This document shows positions 30,955-41,498 of a stretch of DNA of 64,000 bases, piece by piece (the first letter of the stretch is position 1; each line of letters starts with the position of its first letter). Source of the stretch: JAJFUI01 sp963754135 (GTDB lineage: Bacteria > Planctomycetota > Planctomycetia > Pirellulales > Thermoguttaceae); the NCBI GenBank assembly GCA_963754135.1, contig CAVWEY010000003.1, positions 496,001 through 560,000 of the forward strand. The letters are read 5' to 3'. The translations under genes were made by a program, and so were the position numbers. Under the pieces are notes generated by a model. The model saw only the letters and a list, made by a program, of their open reading frames with translations. It made no database searches and was not told the origin of the DNA.

Positions 30955-32601
30955 ATGCACATGCAGGTTGCGCGCCAGACGCTGGCGCTGGTCGTGTTGA
31001 CGTTGGCGGCGGCACTCTTGACCGGTGCCGCCCGGAGCGGACGGCGCTGCGCTGACGGTCAAGAGCCCCGAGGTGCTCCAGGCTATCGACCGGGGCGTCA
31101 AATATCTGGAATCCGACGCCGCTAAGGATGATCGCGTGGGCGCCCAGGCGTTGATCGGGATTGCCTTGCTCAAGAACGGCGCCCAGCCCGATCACCCCAA
31201 GGTGGTGCAGGCCGTGGCCAGAATCCAGAAGGCCCTGGCATCCCGCGATACCACCAAGGTGAACTCCGAACTGGACATCTACAGCACCGGTCTGGCGATC
31301 ATTTTCCTTGTCGAGCGTGACCCCGCGGCACACCACGCCGACATCGAGTACCTGCTGGCATATCTCCGGGCGCGGCAGAAGAAGCATGGCGGTTGGGGTT
31401 ACCCGGAACGGGAAACCGGCGACACCTCGATGACCCAATACGGGGTGCTCAGTTCCTGGGAGGCCAAGAACCACGGATTCAACGTCTCCATGGACTCGAT
31501 CGAGGCGGTGACGACCTGGCTCCTCAAGACCCAAGACCCCAGCGGGGCTTACGGCTATCAAGGGACCGTCGCGGAGAACGTCAACAACCTAGTGAAGCAG
31601 ACCGAGATCAAGCACAGCATGACGGCGGCCGGGCTGGGAAGCCTGTACATTTGCGGCAATCTGTTGGGCATGGCCGGCAAGGTGGAGAAGCCCCCCAAGG
31701 AGGAAGAAGTCCCCTCGGCATTGAAAGAAGTCAAACCGAAAAATGCCAAGCCGGACCCGTCCAAGTACAAATCGAAAATCGACTCGAAACTGGTGCGGGA
31801 AGCGCAGGAGCGGGGGAACGGGTGGTTCGCGGCGAACTTCAAGGTCCAGGTGGAGAATTTCAACTTCTACTACCTCTACGCCCTGGAACGGTACAAGAGC
31901 ATTGCCGAGTTCTGCGACAAGAACGAGGAGAAGGACCCGCAATGGTACAGCGACGTCGCCCAGTTCTTGATTGAGAAGCAGGGCCAAGACGGAACGTGGA
32001 ACTCCGGGTGCGGCCAAGTGCCCGACACGGCGTTCGGCGTGCTCTTCCTGTTGCGCTCGATGAAGAAGAGCATCGCCAAGGCGTTTGCCTTCGGCGACGG
32101 CACGATGATCGGCGGCCGGGGAATCCCCAAGGACACCAGCAGTTTGCTGGTCGACCGCAACGGGCAATTGAAGCCCGCGCGCTGGAAGGGCCGGCGGAAA
32201 GGCTCTTGGAGGCCCTCAAGGACGCCGACGGCAAAGACTTCGACAAGGCGGTCGAACGGCTGGACGAGCTGCCGGAGGAGAAGATCCAGGCGCTGTCGGC
32301 CAAGCACGCGGAGGCGATCCGCCAACTGGTGTCCAACCGGAAATGGGAGGCCCGTTTGCGGGCGGTCCGCACGCTGGGCAAGACGCGCGACCTGGACAAC
32401 GTGCCCGTGCTGATCTACGCCCTGAGCGATCCCGTCGCCGACGTTGCCCGCGAGGCCAACGAGGCCCTGCTGCACATCAGCCGCAACCCGTCGCTGGTGC
32501 GGTTCCCCGACAATCCCACCGATGCGGACCGCCGCGCGGTCATCGAAAAATGGAAGGCCTGGTATCAGGCCGTCCGGCCCGGCGCGGAACTGGACCTGTA
32601 A
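30955..32601 (+). CDS. Secreted prenyltransferase/squalene-oxidase-repeat protein, two frame breaks
   Basis: About 548 residues. Signal peptide (VARQTLALVVLTLAAALLTGA), then alpha/alpha-toroid repeats of the prenyltransferase/squalene-cyclase type (YLLAYLRARQKKHGGWGYPE, TWLLKTQDPSGAYGYQG, FLIEKQGQDGTWNSG) and a C-terminal HEAT-like part (RLRAVRTLGKTRDLDNVPVLIYALSD). Frames change near 31035 and 32195. No DXDD cyclase motif is seen, so it is probably a binding rather than cyclising member. ATG at 30955 follows AAGGATGG. Confidence 0.8.
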
Positions 32602-32679
32602 GTCACACCTGACGTATACTGAGTTGCGGCGGCCGTTGAACTGCCGCCCCGGCACGAGACAAGTCACACCCGGCGTATA
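32600..32679. promoter_or_regulatory. Direct repeat pair upstream of exbB
   Basis: AAGTCACACCTGACGTATA (32600-32618) and AAGTCACACCCGGCGTATA (32661-32679) match at 17 of 19 positions and are 61 bases apart. A GGCGGC/GCCGCC stem (about 32628-32648) lies between them. They could be operator sites, paired promoters, or part of a dispersed repeat. Confidence 0.55.
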
Positions 32680-32710
32680 GCCCTGCTTTTTTGGAGGTAT
32701 TTGAGCCGTT

Positions 32711-33421
32711 ATGAATTTCAACACGAACGCGCTGGCCTCATTTCTCGGCGACTGCTGCTACGGCTTTTTGTCCATGAATTTCCTGTGGGGACTGTTCTGC
32801 GTGATCTTGCTGTGGCGCCGCGTGATGACGTTGCGGTTCACCAACGAGCAGTTGCAGTTGCAGTTTCTGGGCGAGTTGCGGAACCGCCTGGACGGAGGAG
32901 ATTTCGGCGCCGCGGCCGACATGTGCCGGACCGACCAGCGGGCCTTGCCGCAGTTGGCCTTGGCGGCCATCGAGAACCGCAACCTGGGCGAGGCCCAACT
33001 CCGGCAACTGGTCGCCGAGCTGATGCAACGCAACGTGCTCTCCGACCTGGAATACCGGCTGAGTTGGGTGGCCACGGTGATCAAGTCCGGGCCGCTGCTG
33101 GGGCTGTTCGGCACGGTGCTGGGCATGATGGCCGCCTTCGGCCGCATCGGCCTCGGCGAGAAACCCGACCCCAAGCAGATCGCCGCCGACATCGCCATCG
33201 CCTTGGTCTGCACGGCAATGGGCCTGATGACCGCCATTCCGTTCACCTTTGTGCTGGCGAACTTGAACATCCGGGTGCGGGTGTTGCAGGACTCGTTGAG
33301 TTCGGGCATGACCCGCTTCCTGGAGCACTTCAAGAGCGTGGTCGCCCGCTTCCCGGAAAGGGGCAACCCTGAATCGGCCAACGTCAATGGGGCGTCCCGG
33401 GCCCGCCCCGTCCCCACCTAG
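32711..33421 (+). CDS. MotA/TolQ/ExbB-type proton channel protein
   Basis: 236 residues with three membrane segments. The core AAIENRN...YRLSWVATVIKSGPLLGLFGTVLGMMAAF and the later AIALVCTAMGLMTAIPFTFV are the TolQ/ExbB family signature, with the conserved Thr/Ser-lined pore helix. With ExbD partners it converts proton motive force into movement of a periplasmic transducer. First gene of a tight operon (exbB, two exbD, transducer); GGAGG precedes ATG 32711. Confidence 0.92.
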   Translation: MNFNTNALASFLGDCCYGFLSMNFLWGLFCVILLWRRVMTLRFTNEQLQLQFLGELRNRLDGGDFGAAADMCRTDQRALPQLALAAIENRNLGEAQLRQLVAELMQRNVLSDLEYRLSWVATVIKSGPLLGLFGTVLGMMAAFGRIGLGEKPDPKQIAADIAIALVCTAMGLMTAIPFTFVLANLNIRVRVLQDSLSSGMTRFLEHFKSVVARFPERGNPESANVNGASRARPVPT

Positions 33422-33479
33422 ATTTTAGACGGCGGCTCCCGCCGCCGACGGTGCCAGAAACGATGGAGGTTTAACGAGT

Positions 33480-33979
33480 ATGGACGCCGGTCCGTCGCCC
33501 ACCACCAGTTCGCCGGCCGCCGTGCCGTTCGAGGAGAACGCGCTGGCGCCGCACCGTCCCTTGATGGACGACGCCCGCTTCGACGTCACGGCGATGGTGG
33601 ACCTGGTGTTCATGATGAACATCTTCTTTCTGGTGACCTGGGTGGGGGCGGCGATGGCCAAGATGGACCTGCCCAGGGCGCGGCATTGCAGCGGCGCCGA
33701 CCGGGACAAGTCGGTGATCGTGACCGTGCTGAAAGGCCCCAAGATCTACCTGGGCGAGGCCAACGAGGGGCACCCGCTCAGCGCCAACGAAGTGGACCAG
33801 CGGCTGCAAACCGCCATCGAAGACGGCATTCGCTTGCCCGAGCCCGATCAAGAACATTCGTCCTGATCAAGGCGGAGAGGGAAGTCCTGCTCCGCGACAT
33901 CGCCCACGTCGCCGCCATCGCCAACAACGTCCTGGGAACCAAGTTGAGATTGGCCGTGATCGAAAAAGCCGGAGAATGA
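33480..33979 (+). CDS. ExbD/TolR-type protein 1, one frame break
   Basis: About 166 residues. One membrane helix with the catalytic Asp (FDVTAMVDLVFMMNIFFLVTW), then the periplasmic ExbD domain (SVIVTVLKGPKIYLGE ... VLIKAEREVLLRDIAHVAAIAN). The frame changes near 33850. The stop at 33977-33979 overlaps the next gene's start as ATGA. Proton-conducting partner of the upstream ExbB. Confidence 0.85.
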
Positions 33980-34418
33980 GCGCCTCGAAGAAACCGCTGT
34001 ATGAAAACCTCGTCGACATGACCGCCATGGTCAACATCGTCTTTTTCGTGCTGATCTTCTTCATGGTCACGTCCATGCAGAAGACCTTCACCGCCATCGA
34101 GATGCCCTCGCCCCAGCAGGACCGAGATCGAGCAAGAAGCGCACCCGCACGTCGGCCGACTTCGAGCGGGACGGCTTCGTGATCGTGCGGATCGACCGCG
34201 ACAACACCATCTGGGTGAACGACTCGGAGGTGGCCGGCGGCAGCGAGCGGGAGCTGCGCATCAAGTTGGGCGAGGCGCGGGGGAGCAGCTCGGCCTCCAA
34301 CAAAATGCTCGTCCTGGGCAACAGCGAGGCCCGCCACGGCACACTGGTGATGGTCCTGGACGCCGGCAGCGACGTGGGAATGGACGAAATGCAATTGGCC
34401 ATCGACGACGAAAGCTAG
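33976..34418 (+). CDS. ExbD/TolR-type protein 2, one frame break
   Basis: About 147 residues. Short N-terminus, membrane helix with Asp (NLVDMTAMVNIVFFVLIFFMVTS), then VIVRIDRDNTIWVNDSEV and a C-terminal VMVLDAGSDVGMDEMQLAI. The frame changes near 34122. Two different ExbD proteins per ExbB is common in planctomycetes and suggests a heteromeric ExbB-ExbD1-ExbD2 motor. Confidence 0.85.
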
Positions 34419-34462
34419 AACATGGCAAAAACGTCATCCGTCGTCCGCGAGGCCCGGCAGCT

Positions 34463-35347
34463 ATGGCCCAGGAAGGGCGGCGGGTCGCCGTTTCGCCCTA
34501 CGACCGCGCCTCCAGCATGTTGTTGGCCATGTTGATCTCCATCGGGGTCGCGGTCTCGCTGCTGTTCATGATCTGGCTGAGCAACCGGATCCACGCTTCG
34601 CAGCCCTCCGTTCCGGTGGAGATGGCCGAATACCGCGAGGACGGCGAAGGGGGCGGCGACGGCCGGCCCGCCGGCGGCTCGCAACTCGACGCCCCCTCCG
34701 ACGAACCCTTCGTCGGAACCGCCGAAAAAACCCCCGACGTCCAACAGGACCTCAACACGCTGGGCACGGCCGTCTCTTCCAACGTGGTCGAGTTGGACGA
34801 TCCCAATCTGACCGCTCAAACCCACCAGGGCAGCTATGGCACCGGCGGCGGCATCTATGGCGGCTTCGGCGACGGCCGCGGACTCGGCCACGGGCCGGGC
34901 AAGCCGGGTCTGCCACGCCACTGGGAGGTCATGTTCCAAAAAGGAAATACCCTGGACCTCTACGCCCGGCAACTCGATTTCTTCCACATCGAACTGGGAG
35001 TCGTCATGCCGGACAACCGGATCATCTATGCCTCCAACCTCAGCAAGGCCAAACCCGACCGGAAAGAGATCACCAACCCTTCGGTGAACGAAAAACGCTA
35101 TTACCTTACCTGGCGGAGCGGCGCCCTTCAGCAGGCGGACGAGGAACTGCTGGCTCGGGCGGGAATCGACACCGAGGGGCACTTGATCCTGAAGTTCCTG
35201 CCTCCCGACACGGAAAGGCTGTTGGCCGATCTGGAGAAGAACTTCCGCGGCAAGTCGCCGAAGGACATCAACAAAACCCGCTTCGGCGTCCAAGCCGTCG
35301 GGGACGGGTTCCAGTTCTACGTGATCGAGCAATCAATGAAGAGATGA
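34463..35347 (+). CDS. TonB/TolA-like single-pass membrane protein
   Basis: 294 residues. One N-terminal membrane helix (MLLAMLISIGVAVSLLFMIWL), an acidic Gly-rich linker (residues ~55-155, with repeated YGG/GHGPG), and a compact C-terminal domain (HWEVMFQKGNTLDLYARQLDFFHIELGVV to the end). Position after exbB-exbD-exbD and the layout suit an energy transducer, although the sequence is not TonB. ATG at 34463 is used; an out-of-frame ATG at 34422 might be the true start if one base is missing. Confidence 0.7.
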   Translation: MAQEGRRVAVSPYDRASSMLLAMLISIGVAVSLLFMIWLSNRIHASQPSVPVEMAEYREDGEGGGDGRPAGGSQLDAPSDEPFVGTAEKTPDVQQDLNTLGTAVSSNVVELDDPNLTAQTHQGSYGTGGGIYGGFGDGRGLGHGPGKPGLPRHWEVMFQKGNTLDLYARQLDFFHIELGVVMPDNRIIYASNLSKAKPDRKEITNPSVNEKRYYLTWRSGALQQADEELLARAGIDTEGHLILKFLPPDTERLLADLEKNFRGKSPKDINKTRFGVQAVGDGFQFYVIEQSMKR

Positions 35348-35348
35348 C

Positions 35349-38300
35349 ATGAGTTCCACCGATCAGTTTCTAACCCTTCTGGAAGAGCGGGAGATCCTTT
35401 CGGCCCGCACCGTGGCGAACCTCCGCGCTCAGGTCGCCCAGTCCCCGAAGCCTATCGCCGCCGAGTTGATTGCCAAGCGGTTGGTCAAGCACGGGCATTT
35501 GACGCCGGCCCAGGCCAAGCGCCTGCTGTCGGCCGTCGAGGAGGCGGCCCCGCCGACGAAACCTGCCGCGGCCAAACCGGCGGCCGCTAGACCGCAGCCC
35601 AAGGCCGAGGAAGACCTCGGTTTTGCCCCGATCGACGACGAACCGGCCGCATACCGCGTGAAGTCCCGGCGGCCGGCCAGACCCCGGCCGGCGAAACCTG
35701 CCGCCCAGCCGCCGGCGGAGAGACCGGCCAAGAGCAGGCTACACCGGGCCGGCCTGCGCAGAGCGCGGCCGCACCGGCCGCACGAAGCGGACAAGACGTC
35801 CGCCGCCCCCAAGCTCCCCCGGCAAGAGGCTCGCTGTTCGACCAGGAGATGCCGACGCTCGGTGGACCCGGCGTGGGAACGCTCGACGGGCTGCTGTCCG
35901 ACGCCGCGCTGGCTGCCGCGGCCGGCAGTCCGCTGGAGGCCGCTCCGTCCCGGGGCGGAGGCTTCTGGCGACGTCTTCCGCCGCCAGCCGAAAGTCCGCA
36001 AGGAAACCGAGTCGGAGAAGTGGGGATCGCCGTTGATGCTCCTCGGCGGCGGCGGCCTGCTGGTCATGCTGTTCGCCGGCGCCTGGCTGTGGCATGCGCT
36101 GACCAGCGGCAACGCCGAAAAGATGCTCAGAATGGCCGACGATTCCTACAACCAGGGCTCCTACCTGCAAGCCATCAAGCAGTACGACGATTATCTGGTG
36201 GCCTTCCCGAAGGACGCCGGCGCAAGCGGCGGCCGCGTGAAGAAGGAAATGGCCAAACTGCGTCAGGCCACGCAACTGGGGTCCGATTGGCCGACGGCGC
36301 TGAAGACGGCCGACGAATTGCTCGGGCACATCTCCACGGAGAAGGACTTCAAGGAGGCCTATCCCGAGTTGGCGGCCATGTTGCCCCTCATTGCCGAAGG
36401 ATTGGCCGACAAGGCCCGAAAGACGTCCGACTCCGCGCTGGTGGACAAGAGCCAGCAGGCCCTGGCAATGGTCGAGAAGTACGTGCCCAAGACGCTGCGC
36501 CAGGCAAGCGCGAGCAAGCTGGCCGACGTGCAGGCCAGTTTGGCGATCACCAAGCGGGAGATCGCCCGCGACAGCGAATTGGCAAAGACGCTGGCCACCA
36601 TGCAGAAGGCGGTGAAGGAGTCGAAAACGGCCGACGCCTACACGGTGTGCAGCGCCGCTCTTCGCCAATATCCCGATCTGGCCGATAACGCCAAGCTCAA
36701 AGCGAGACTGCTGGAGGTCTCGCGGGCGCAGCAAACGCTGGTCAAGTGGGTGGCGGAGGTGAAGCCGCCGGCGGCCGCCGATCCGCCGGCGGGCACCGCG
36801 GCGGTCATCACCCTGGCCCGCCGCGAAACCAAGACCGAAGTGCCGGACGTGGCCGGCCAGTGCGTGCTGGCGGCGGTCGATGGCGCCGTCTACGGGCTGG
36901 ACGCCGCCACGGGCAAGGTGGTCTGGCGGCGGTTCATCGGTTTCGACGCCAATCCGCGGGCGGCCTCCCTGCCGGTCTTGCCCCTCTCGTCGGAGGCGGG
37001 CGGCGATGCCCTGGTCGTGGACACGGCGCGGAACGAACTGCTGCGGATCGACGGGGCCTCGGGCCGCGTCCGCTGGCGGTACGCCGTCGGCGAGCCGTTC
37101 GACGCCCGACCCGTCGTGGCCGACGAGAAAATCCTGTTGGCCACGCCCAACGGCAAGCTGATCACGATCTCCGCCGCGACGGGTGAGTCGCCGGGCTATG
37201 TCCACCTTCCACAGCCCCTCGGCGTCGCCCCCGCCGTCGACGGCCACCGCTCCCTGATCTACCAGGTTGCCGCCCGCGCCAACCTTTTTATCCTCGCGCT
37301 CGGCGACGGCGCGTGCCGGCACGTCGATTTCCTGGGCCACGAGCGGGAAACCGTCGCCACCGCGCCGCTGGTGGTCGACGACTTCCTCTTGCTGGTGGTC
37401 AACGACGGGGCCCGCGACGCCCAGTTGCGGGTGTATCTGATTCAACCGAAAGAATCCGGCAAGCCGGAACCGTGGCTCAAACTGGTGCAGCAAATTCCGC
37501 TGGGCGGACACGTCGCCACCCCGCCGCTGGCCGACGGACGCCGCGTCCTGGTCGCCACCACCTCCGGCATCGTGCGCATCTTCGAGCTGGGCGGCGCGGA
37601 GTCCAAGGCGCCGCTGAAGCAAATCGCCGAAAGCGCCATCGAGGGGGCCGACAACGTGATCCGTTTCCCCCTGTTGCAGGGCGGGCAATTGTTCGTCGCC
37701 GACAACCGCTTGACCAAGTACGACATCCAGGCCGCCCGCGGCCGGCTCGAACCAAACTGGATCGAGGATGACCAAAGCGCCTTTCTCCAGCCGCCGGCCG
37801 CCGTCGGCCAGGCCGTCGTCGCCGTGCGGCGGAAGCTGGGTAGTCCCGGCGCCGTGGTTTCGGCCCGCGCCATGCAGGGATCGGAGCTTTTCTGGGCCAC
37901 CGAACTTGGCGTGCCGCCGGCCGGCGAGCCGCAGGTGCTCGACGACGGCAAGGCCATCGTCGTTACCGCCGGCGGCGCGGTGTTCAAGATCGACGCCGGG
38001 GCAACGGCTTCGGCCATTCTGGGCGACCCGCTGGTGGCGCCCGACGTCTTCCGGCTGCCCCCGCCGGTGAAGCACGTCATCCGGCTGTCCGGCGGGCTGT
38101 TGGCCGTCAGCAGCGGAAAGGGGAGCCAGCAGATCGGCGTCTTCGACCCCAGCAGCCCCACCCCGCTGGTCACCTGGTTGAAACTGCCCGATAAAGACAG
38201 ACTCGCCTGCACCCGGTGGCGATGGGCCGCGGCCTGTTGGTGGCGACCCTGGCCGGCCAGGTCTGCCTCTGGGACTCCAAGCCCGACCCGCAGACCGGCG

Positions 38301-38938
38301 AACCCATGCCCTTGGCCGAGCCGTTCCAACCCGCCCTCGATGTCGGCGCCCGGATCGACTGGATCACCCCTGCGGCCGTCAGCGACAAGGAAGCCGTCAT
38401 CAGCGACGGGAAGACGAAGGTTTACCGCCTGGGCGTTCAAGACGACCCGAAGCCCCACCTGGCCGTGCTGGCCGAGGCGACGGTCACCAAGCCGCTCGTC
38501 TCGCCCTTGGCCGTGCTGGGCGAGACGGTTTATGCGACCGACACGGGGAAGGTGCTGGTCGGGTTTGGCCTGGCGAAACTCAACCGCGGAACGGAACTCC
38601 CGCTGGGCGGCCAATTCGCCTGGGGACCCGCCCGCCTCGGCGATGCCGTCTTGCTGGCCACCGACGACAAACAGTTGCTCTCGATGGACGCCAAGGGGAA
38701 CCGCCTCTGGCAGACGCCGCTCAAGCACGGGCTGCTGGCCGGCACTCCCTTGCGGCTCGGCGGGCATTACCTGTTGGCCTCGCGGGACGGAATCATCTCC
38801 CGCATCAATGCCGCCACCGGCAAGGAACTGGGAAAACTGGACGTCGGCTGCCCGCTGGCCACCGGGCCGGTGCTGCGCGGCGGGCGGTTGCTCGTCGGCG
38901 GATTCGACGGCACCCTCTACGAAGTACGGCAACCATGA
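35349..38938 (+). CDS. Large membrane protein with PQQ-type beta-propeller, several frame breaks
   Basis: About 1195 residues. The N-terminal domain DQFLTLLEEREILSARTVANLRAQVA...LAKRLVKHGHLTPAQAKRLL (read here as IAKRLV) also occurs in planctomycete kinases. A Pro/Ala-rich linker leads to a membrane helix (LMLLGGGGLLVMLFAGAWLW), TPR-like helices (YNQGSYLQAIKQYDDYLVAFPKDA) and then PQQ/WD-like blades (VLAAVDGAVYGLDAATGKVVWRR, ELLRIDGASGRVRWRY, LLSMDAKGNRLWQTPL). Frames change near 35740, 35950 and 38210. It starts two bases after the TonB-like stop. Probably a periplasmic partner of the ExbB/D machine. Confidence 0.75.
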
Positions 38939-41498
38939 GCATTGCCACGCAGATTAGCAATGTCGCGAACGATAGCCGGGGGCTAACAGCCCCCGGAAGG
39001 AAATTCCGCCCTTCGCGCACGTTCCGGGGGCTGTTAGCCCCCGGCTATTGCAGCATTGGTTCTCTGGCACGCGGTAGCGGCTTTCTGGCCGTCGTGCTCG
39101 TCATCTTCTTCTGTTGTGCGCTGGCCCGCGCCGAAACGCCCCTCTACGAGGAAGAGCCTTACGATCAGATCACCCTGAACGCCGCCAACAACAATGAAGT
39201 GTTGAAGGTCAAACCCTTGGACCCGGCCATCCGGAACCGCACCGACTGGCGGAGATCCGAAGGAAAGCTGCTGGTCCACCGCCTGATCGACCCCGACAAG
39301 GAATACGAGGTCCTGTGGCGGAACATTGCCAAGGTGGAATTGTTCGAGCAGTTGGTGCTGGACAAGGCCAACGAGTTGGTCGAGGAGGGGCGGTTTGACG
39401 AGGCCTACGACTACTTCACCTACCTCCAGCGGAACAAGCCCGCCCTGCCGGGGCTGGCCAAGGCCGGAGAGGACTGCCTCTTCGCGGAGGCCAACGCGGC
39501 CTATCACAAGGGCCAATACGACGGCGCCCTGGCCCTCTTGCGCGAGCTGTACCGCCGCAACCCCAAGCGGCCGGGGCTCGACCGCGTTCTTGGGGGAACG
39601 ACGGACAAGCTGGTCGAACAGTACGTGTCCGAAAAGAATTACCCCGCGGCGCGGGCGCTCTTGCACAACCTAGCTGTCACGTTCCCCGACAACCCGGTCG
39701 TTGCCCGGTGGAACGAGCGATGGAGAAGCGAGTCCGCCCCGCTCTTGGCCGAGGCCCGCCAAGCGGCCGAGTCGGGGCAGTGGGGCAAGGCCGCCACGCT
39801 GAGCCGCCAAGTCACCGCGCTCTGCCCCGAGTTGCCCGGCGCCCGCGAACTGGCGAAAACCATCCACCAGAAGTATTCCCGCCTGGTGGTGGGCGTGACG
39901 GCGCCGGCCACGGACCTTACGGTCTGCCGGCTCGACGACTGGGCCTCGCGGCGGGCCCGCCGGCTCGTCTACCGCACCTTGACCGAGTTTGCCGGCCCCA
40001 GCACCGAGGGGGGCAAGTATGACTGCCCCGTCGGCAAGATCGTTTCTCAAACCCTCGGCCGCCGGCTGACCATCAACCTGAGGCCCGACATCCATTGGGC
40101 CCAAGGCAATGCCACGCTCACCGGCGTCGACGTGGCGCGGCTGTTGCTGGCCACCGCCGACCCGAGCAACCCGGCTTACCGGGTGGATTGGTCGGACCTG
40201 ATGACGGCCGTCTCCGTCCGCGGGGTCTATGGGGTTGAGGTGGAGCTACGCCGGTCCCACGTCCACCCCGAGGCCATGCTGCAAATCATCTTGACGCCGC
40301 CGGGCGCGGCCCGCGGTCCCGGCCAGCAGCCGCCGGCCAACGGACCCATGGTGATCCAGCCGCCGACGTCGCAAGAGACCGTCTTCACTCCCAATCTTCA
40401 GTACTTCGCCGCTGAAGCCGGCCGCCCGATGGAACTCGTCGAACACCGCTTCGACACGGTCGCCCAGGCCGTCGCCGCCTTGAAGCGGGACGACGTGCAA
40501 GTCGTCGACCGGCTCAATCCCTGGACGCTGCCGTCGCTCCGCGCCGACCCGCACCTGGCCGTCCAGTCCTACTCCATGCCGCTGGTCCACTGCCTGATCC
40601 CGAATGCCCGCCGGCTGTTGTTGGGCGACCGCACTTTCCGCCGGGCGCTGGCCTACGGAATCCAGCGCCAGGCGATCCTCCAGCAGATGCTCGCCGGCGA
40701 GGACGTCCCCGGCTGCGTGGTCACCAGCAGTCCGTTCCCCTTGGGCATTGGGACCGGCGACCCGATGGGTTACGCCTCCGACGAGAGCATCGTGCCGCGG
40801 CCCTACGACCCGCAGCTCTGCATCGCGCTGGCCAGCGTGGCGTTCCAGAACTACCTCGATGCTCAGGCGGCCCAGAAGGCCGGTCAGAAACCGGAGGAGA
40901 AGAAGGAGCAGCAGACGGCCAAGAAGACCGAGCCCAAGCCGGACGATAAGAAGGAACCAGGAAACCGGACGAGAAGAAGAAAGCGAAGAAGGCCAAGAGG
41001 CCCCCCCTGCCGAAACTGACCCTGGCCTATCCGCCCGACGAGATCGCCCGGGCGGCGTGCGCTTCGATCCAGAAGCAATTGGAGTGGGTGGGGATTCCGA
41101 TCGAGTTGCGGCCGCTTCACAACCCCCTGCCCGAGCGCGTTCCCGACGACGTGGACCTGCTCTACGTGGAGCTGGCCACTTGGGAGCCGGTGGTGGACGC
41201 CAACCGGCTGTTCGGCGAGGGGGGCATGGTCGCCGACTCCGGCCCCTACATGATGCTGGCTTTGCGTCAGCTTGATCAGGCCGCCGAATGGGACCAGGTC
41301 CGCGAGTGCCTCCACCGCATTCACCGCATCGCCTACGACGACATGACCGTGATCCCGCTGTGGCAACTGGTCGAGCACTTCGGCTACCGCAAGAGCCTCC
41401 GCGGCGTGGTTGCGCCGCGCAACAACAAGGGGCCCGTCTCGCTGTACCAGAACATCGAGCAATGGCGGCCGGCCTTTCAATACCCGGCGGAGAAATGA
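38935..41498 (+). CDS. TPR plus family-5 solute-binding protein, one frame break
   Basis: About 854 residues. The ATG at 38935 overlaps the previous stop as ATGA. Residues ~13-40 are encoded by a palindromic repeat (38973-39052) lying between the start and the signal-like helix GFLAVVLVIFFCCALARA. TPR-like helices (FDEAYDYFTYLQRNKPALPGLAKAGED) precede a family-5 extracellular solute-binding fold (RRLVYRTLTEFAGP...INLRPDIHWAQG...VDVARLL, then FRRALAYGIQRQAIL). A Lys/Glu-rich insert, where the frame changes near 40955, splits it. No ABC permease is adjacent, so it may bind a ligand without transporting it. Confidence 0.75.
38973..39052. repeat. Palindromic repeat translated at a protein N-terminus
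   Basis: GATAGCCGGGGGCTAACAGC with CCCCGG faces TCCGGGGGCTGTTAGCCCCC with GGCTAT across a short spacer (GGAAGGAAATTCC). It lies immediately after the start codon of the solute-binding-like gene and stays in frame. Confidence 0.85.

Noticed and set aside
35739..38932. Long minus-strand frames opposite the beta-propeller gene
   Set aside because: No domains; explained by high GC and the third-position bias of the + strand gene.
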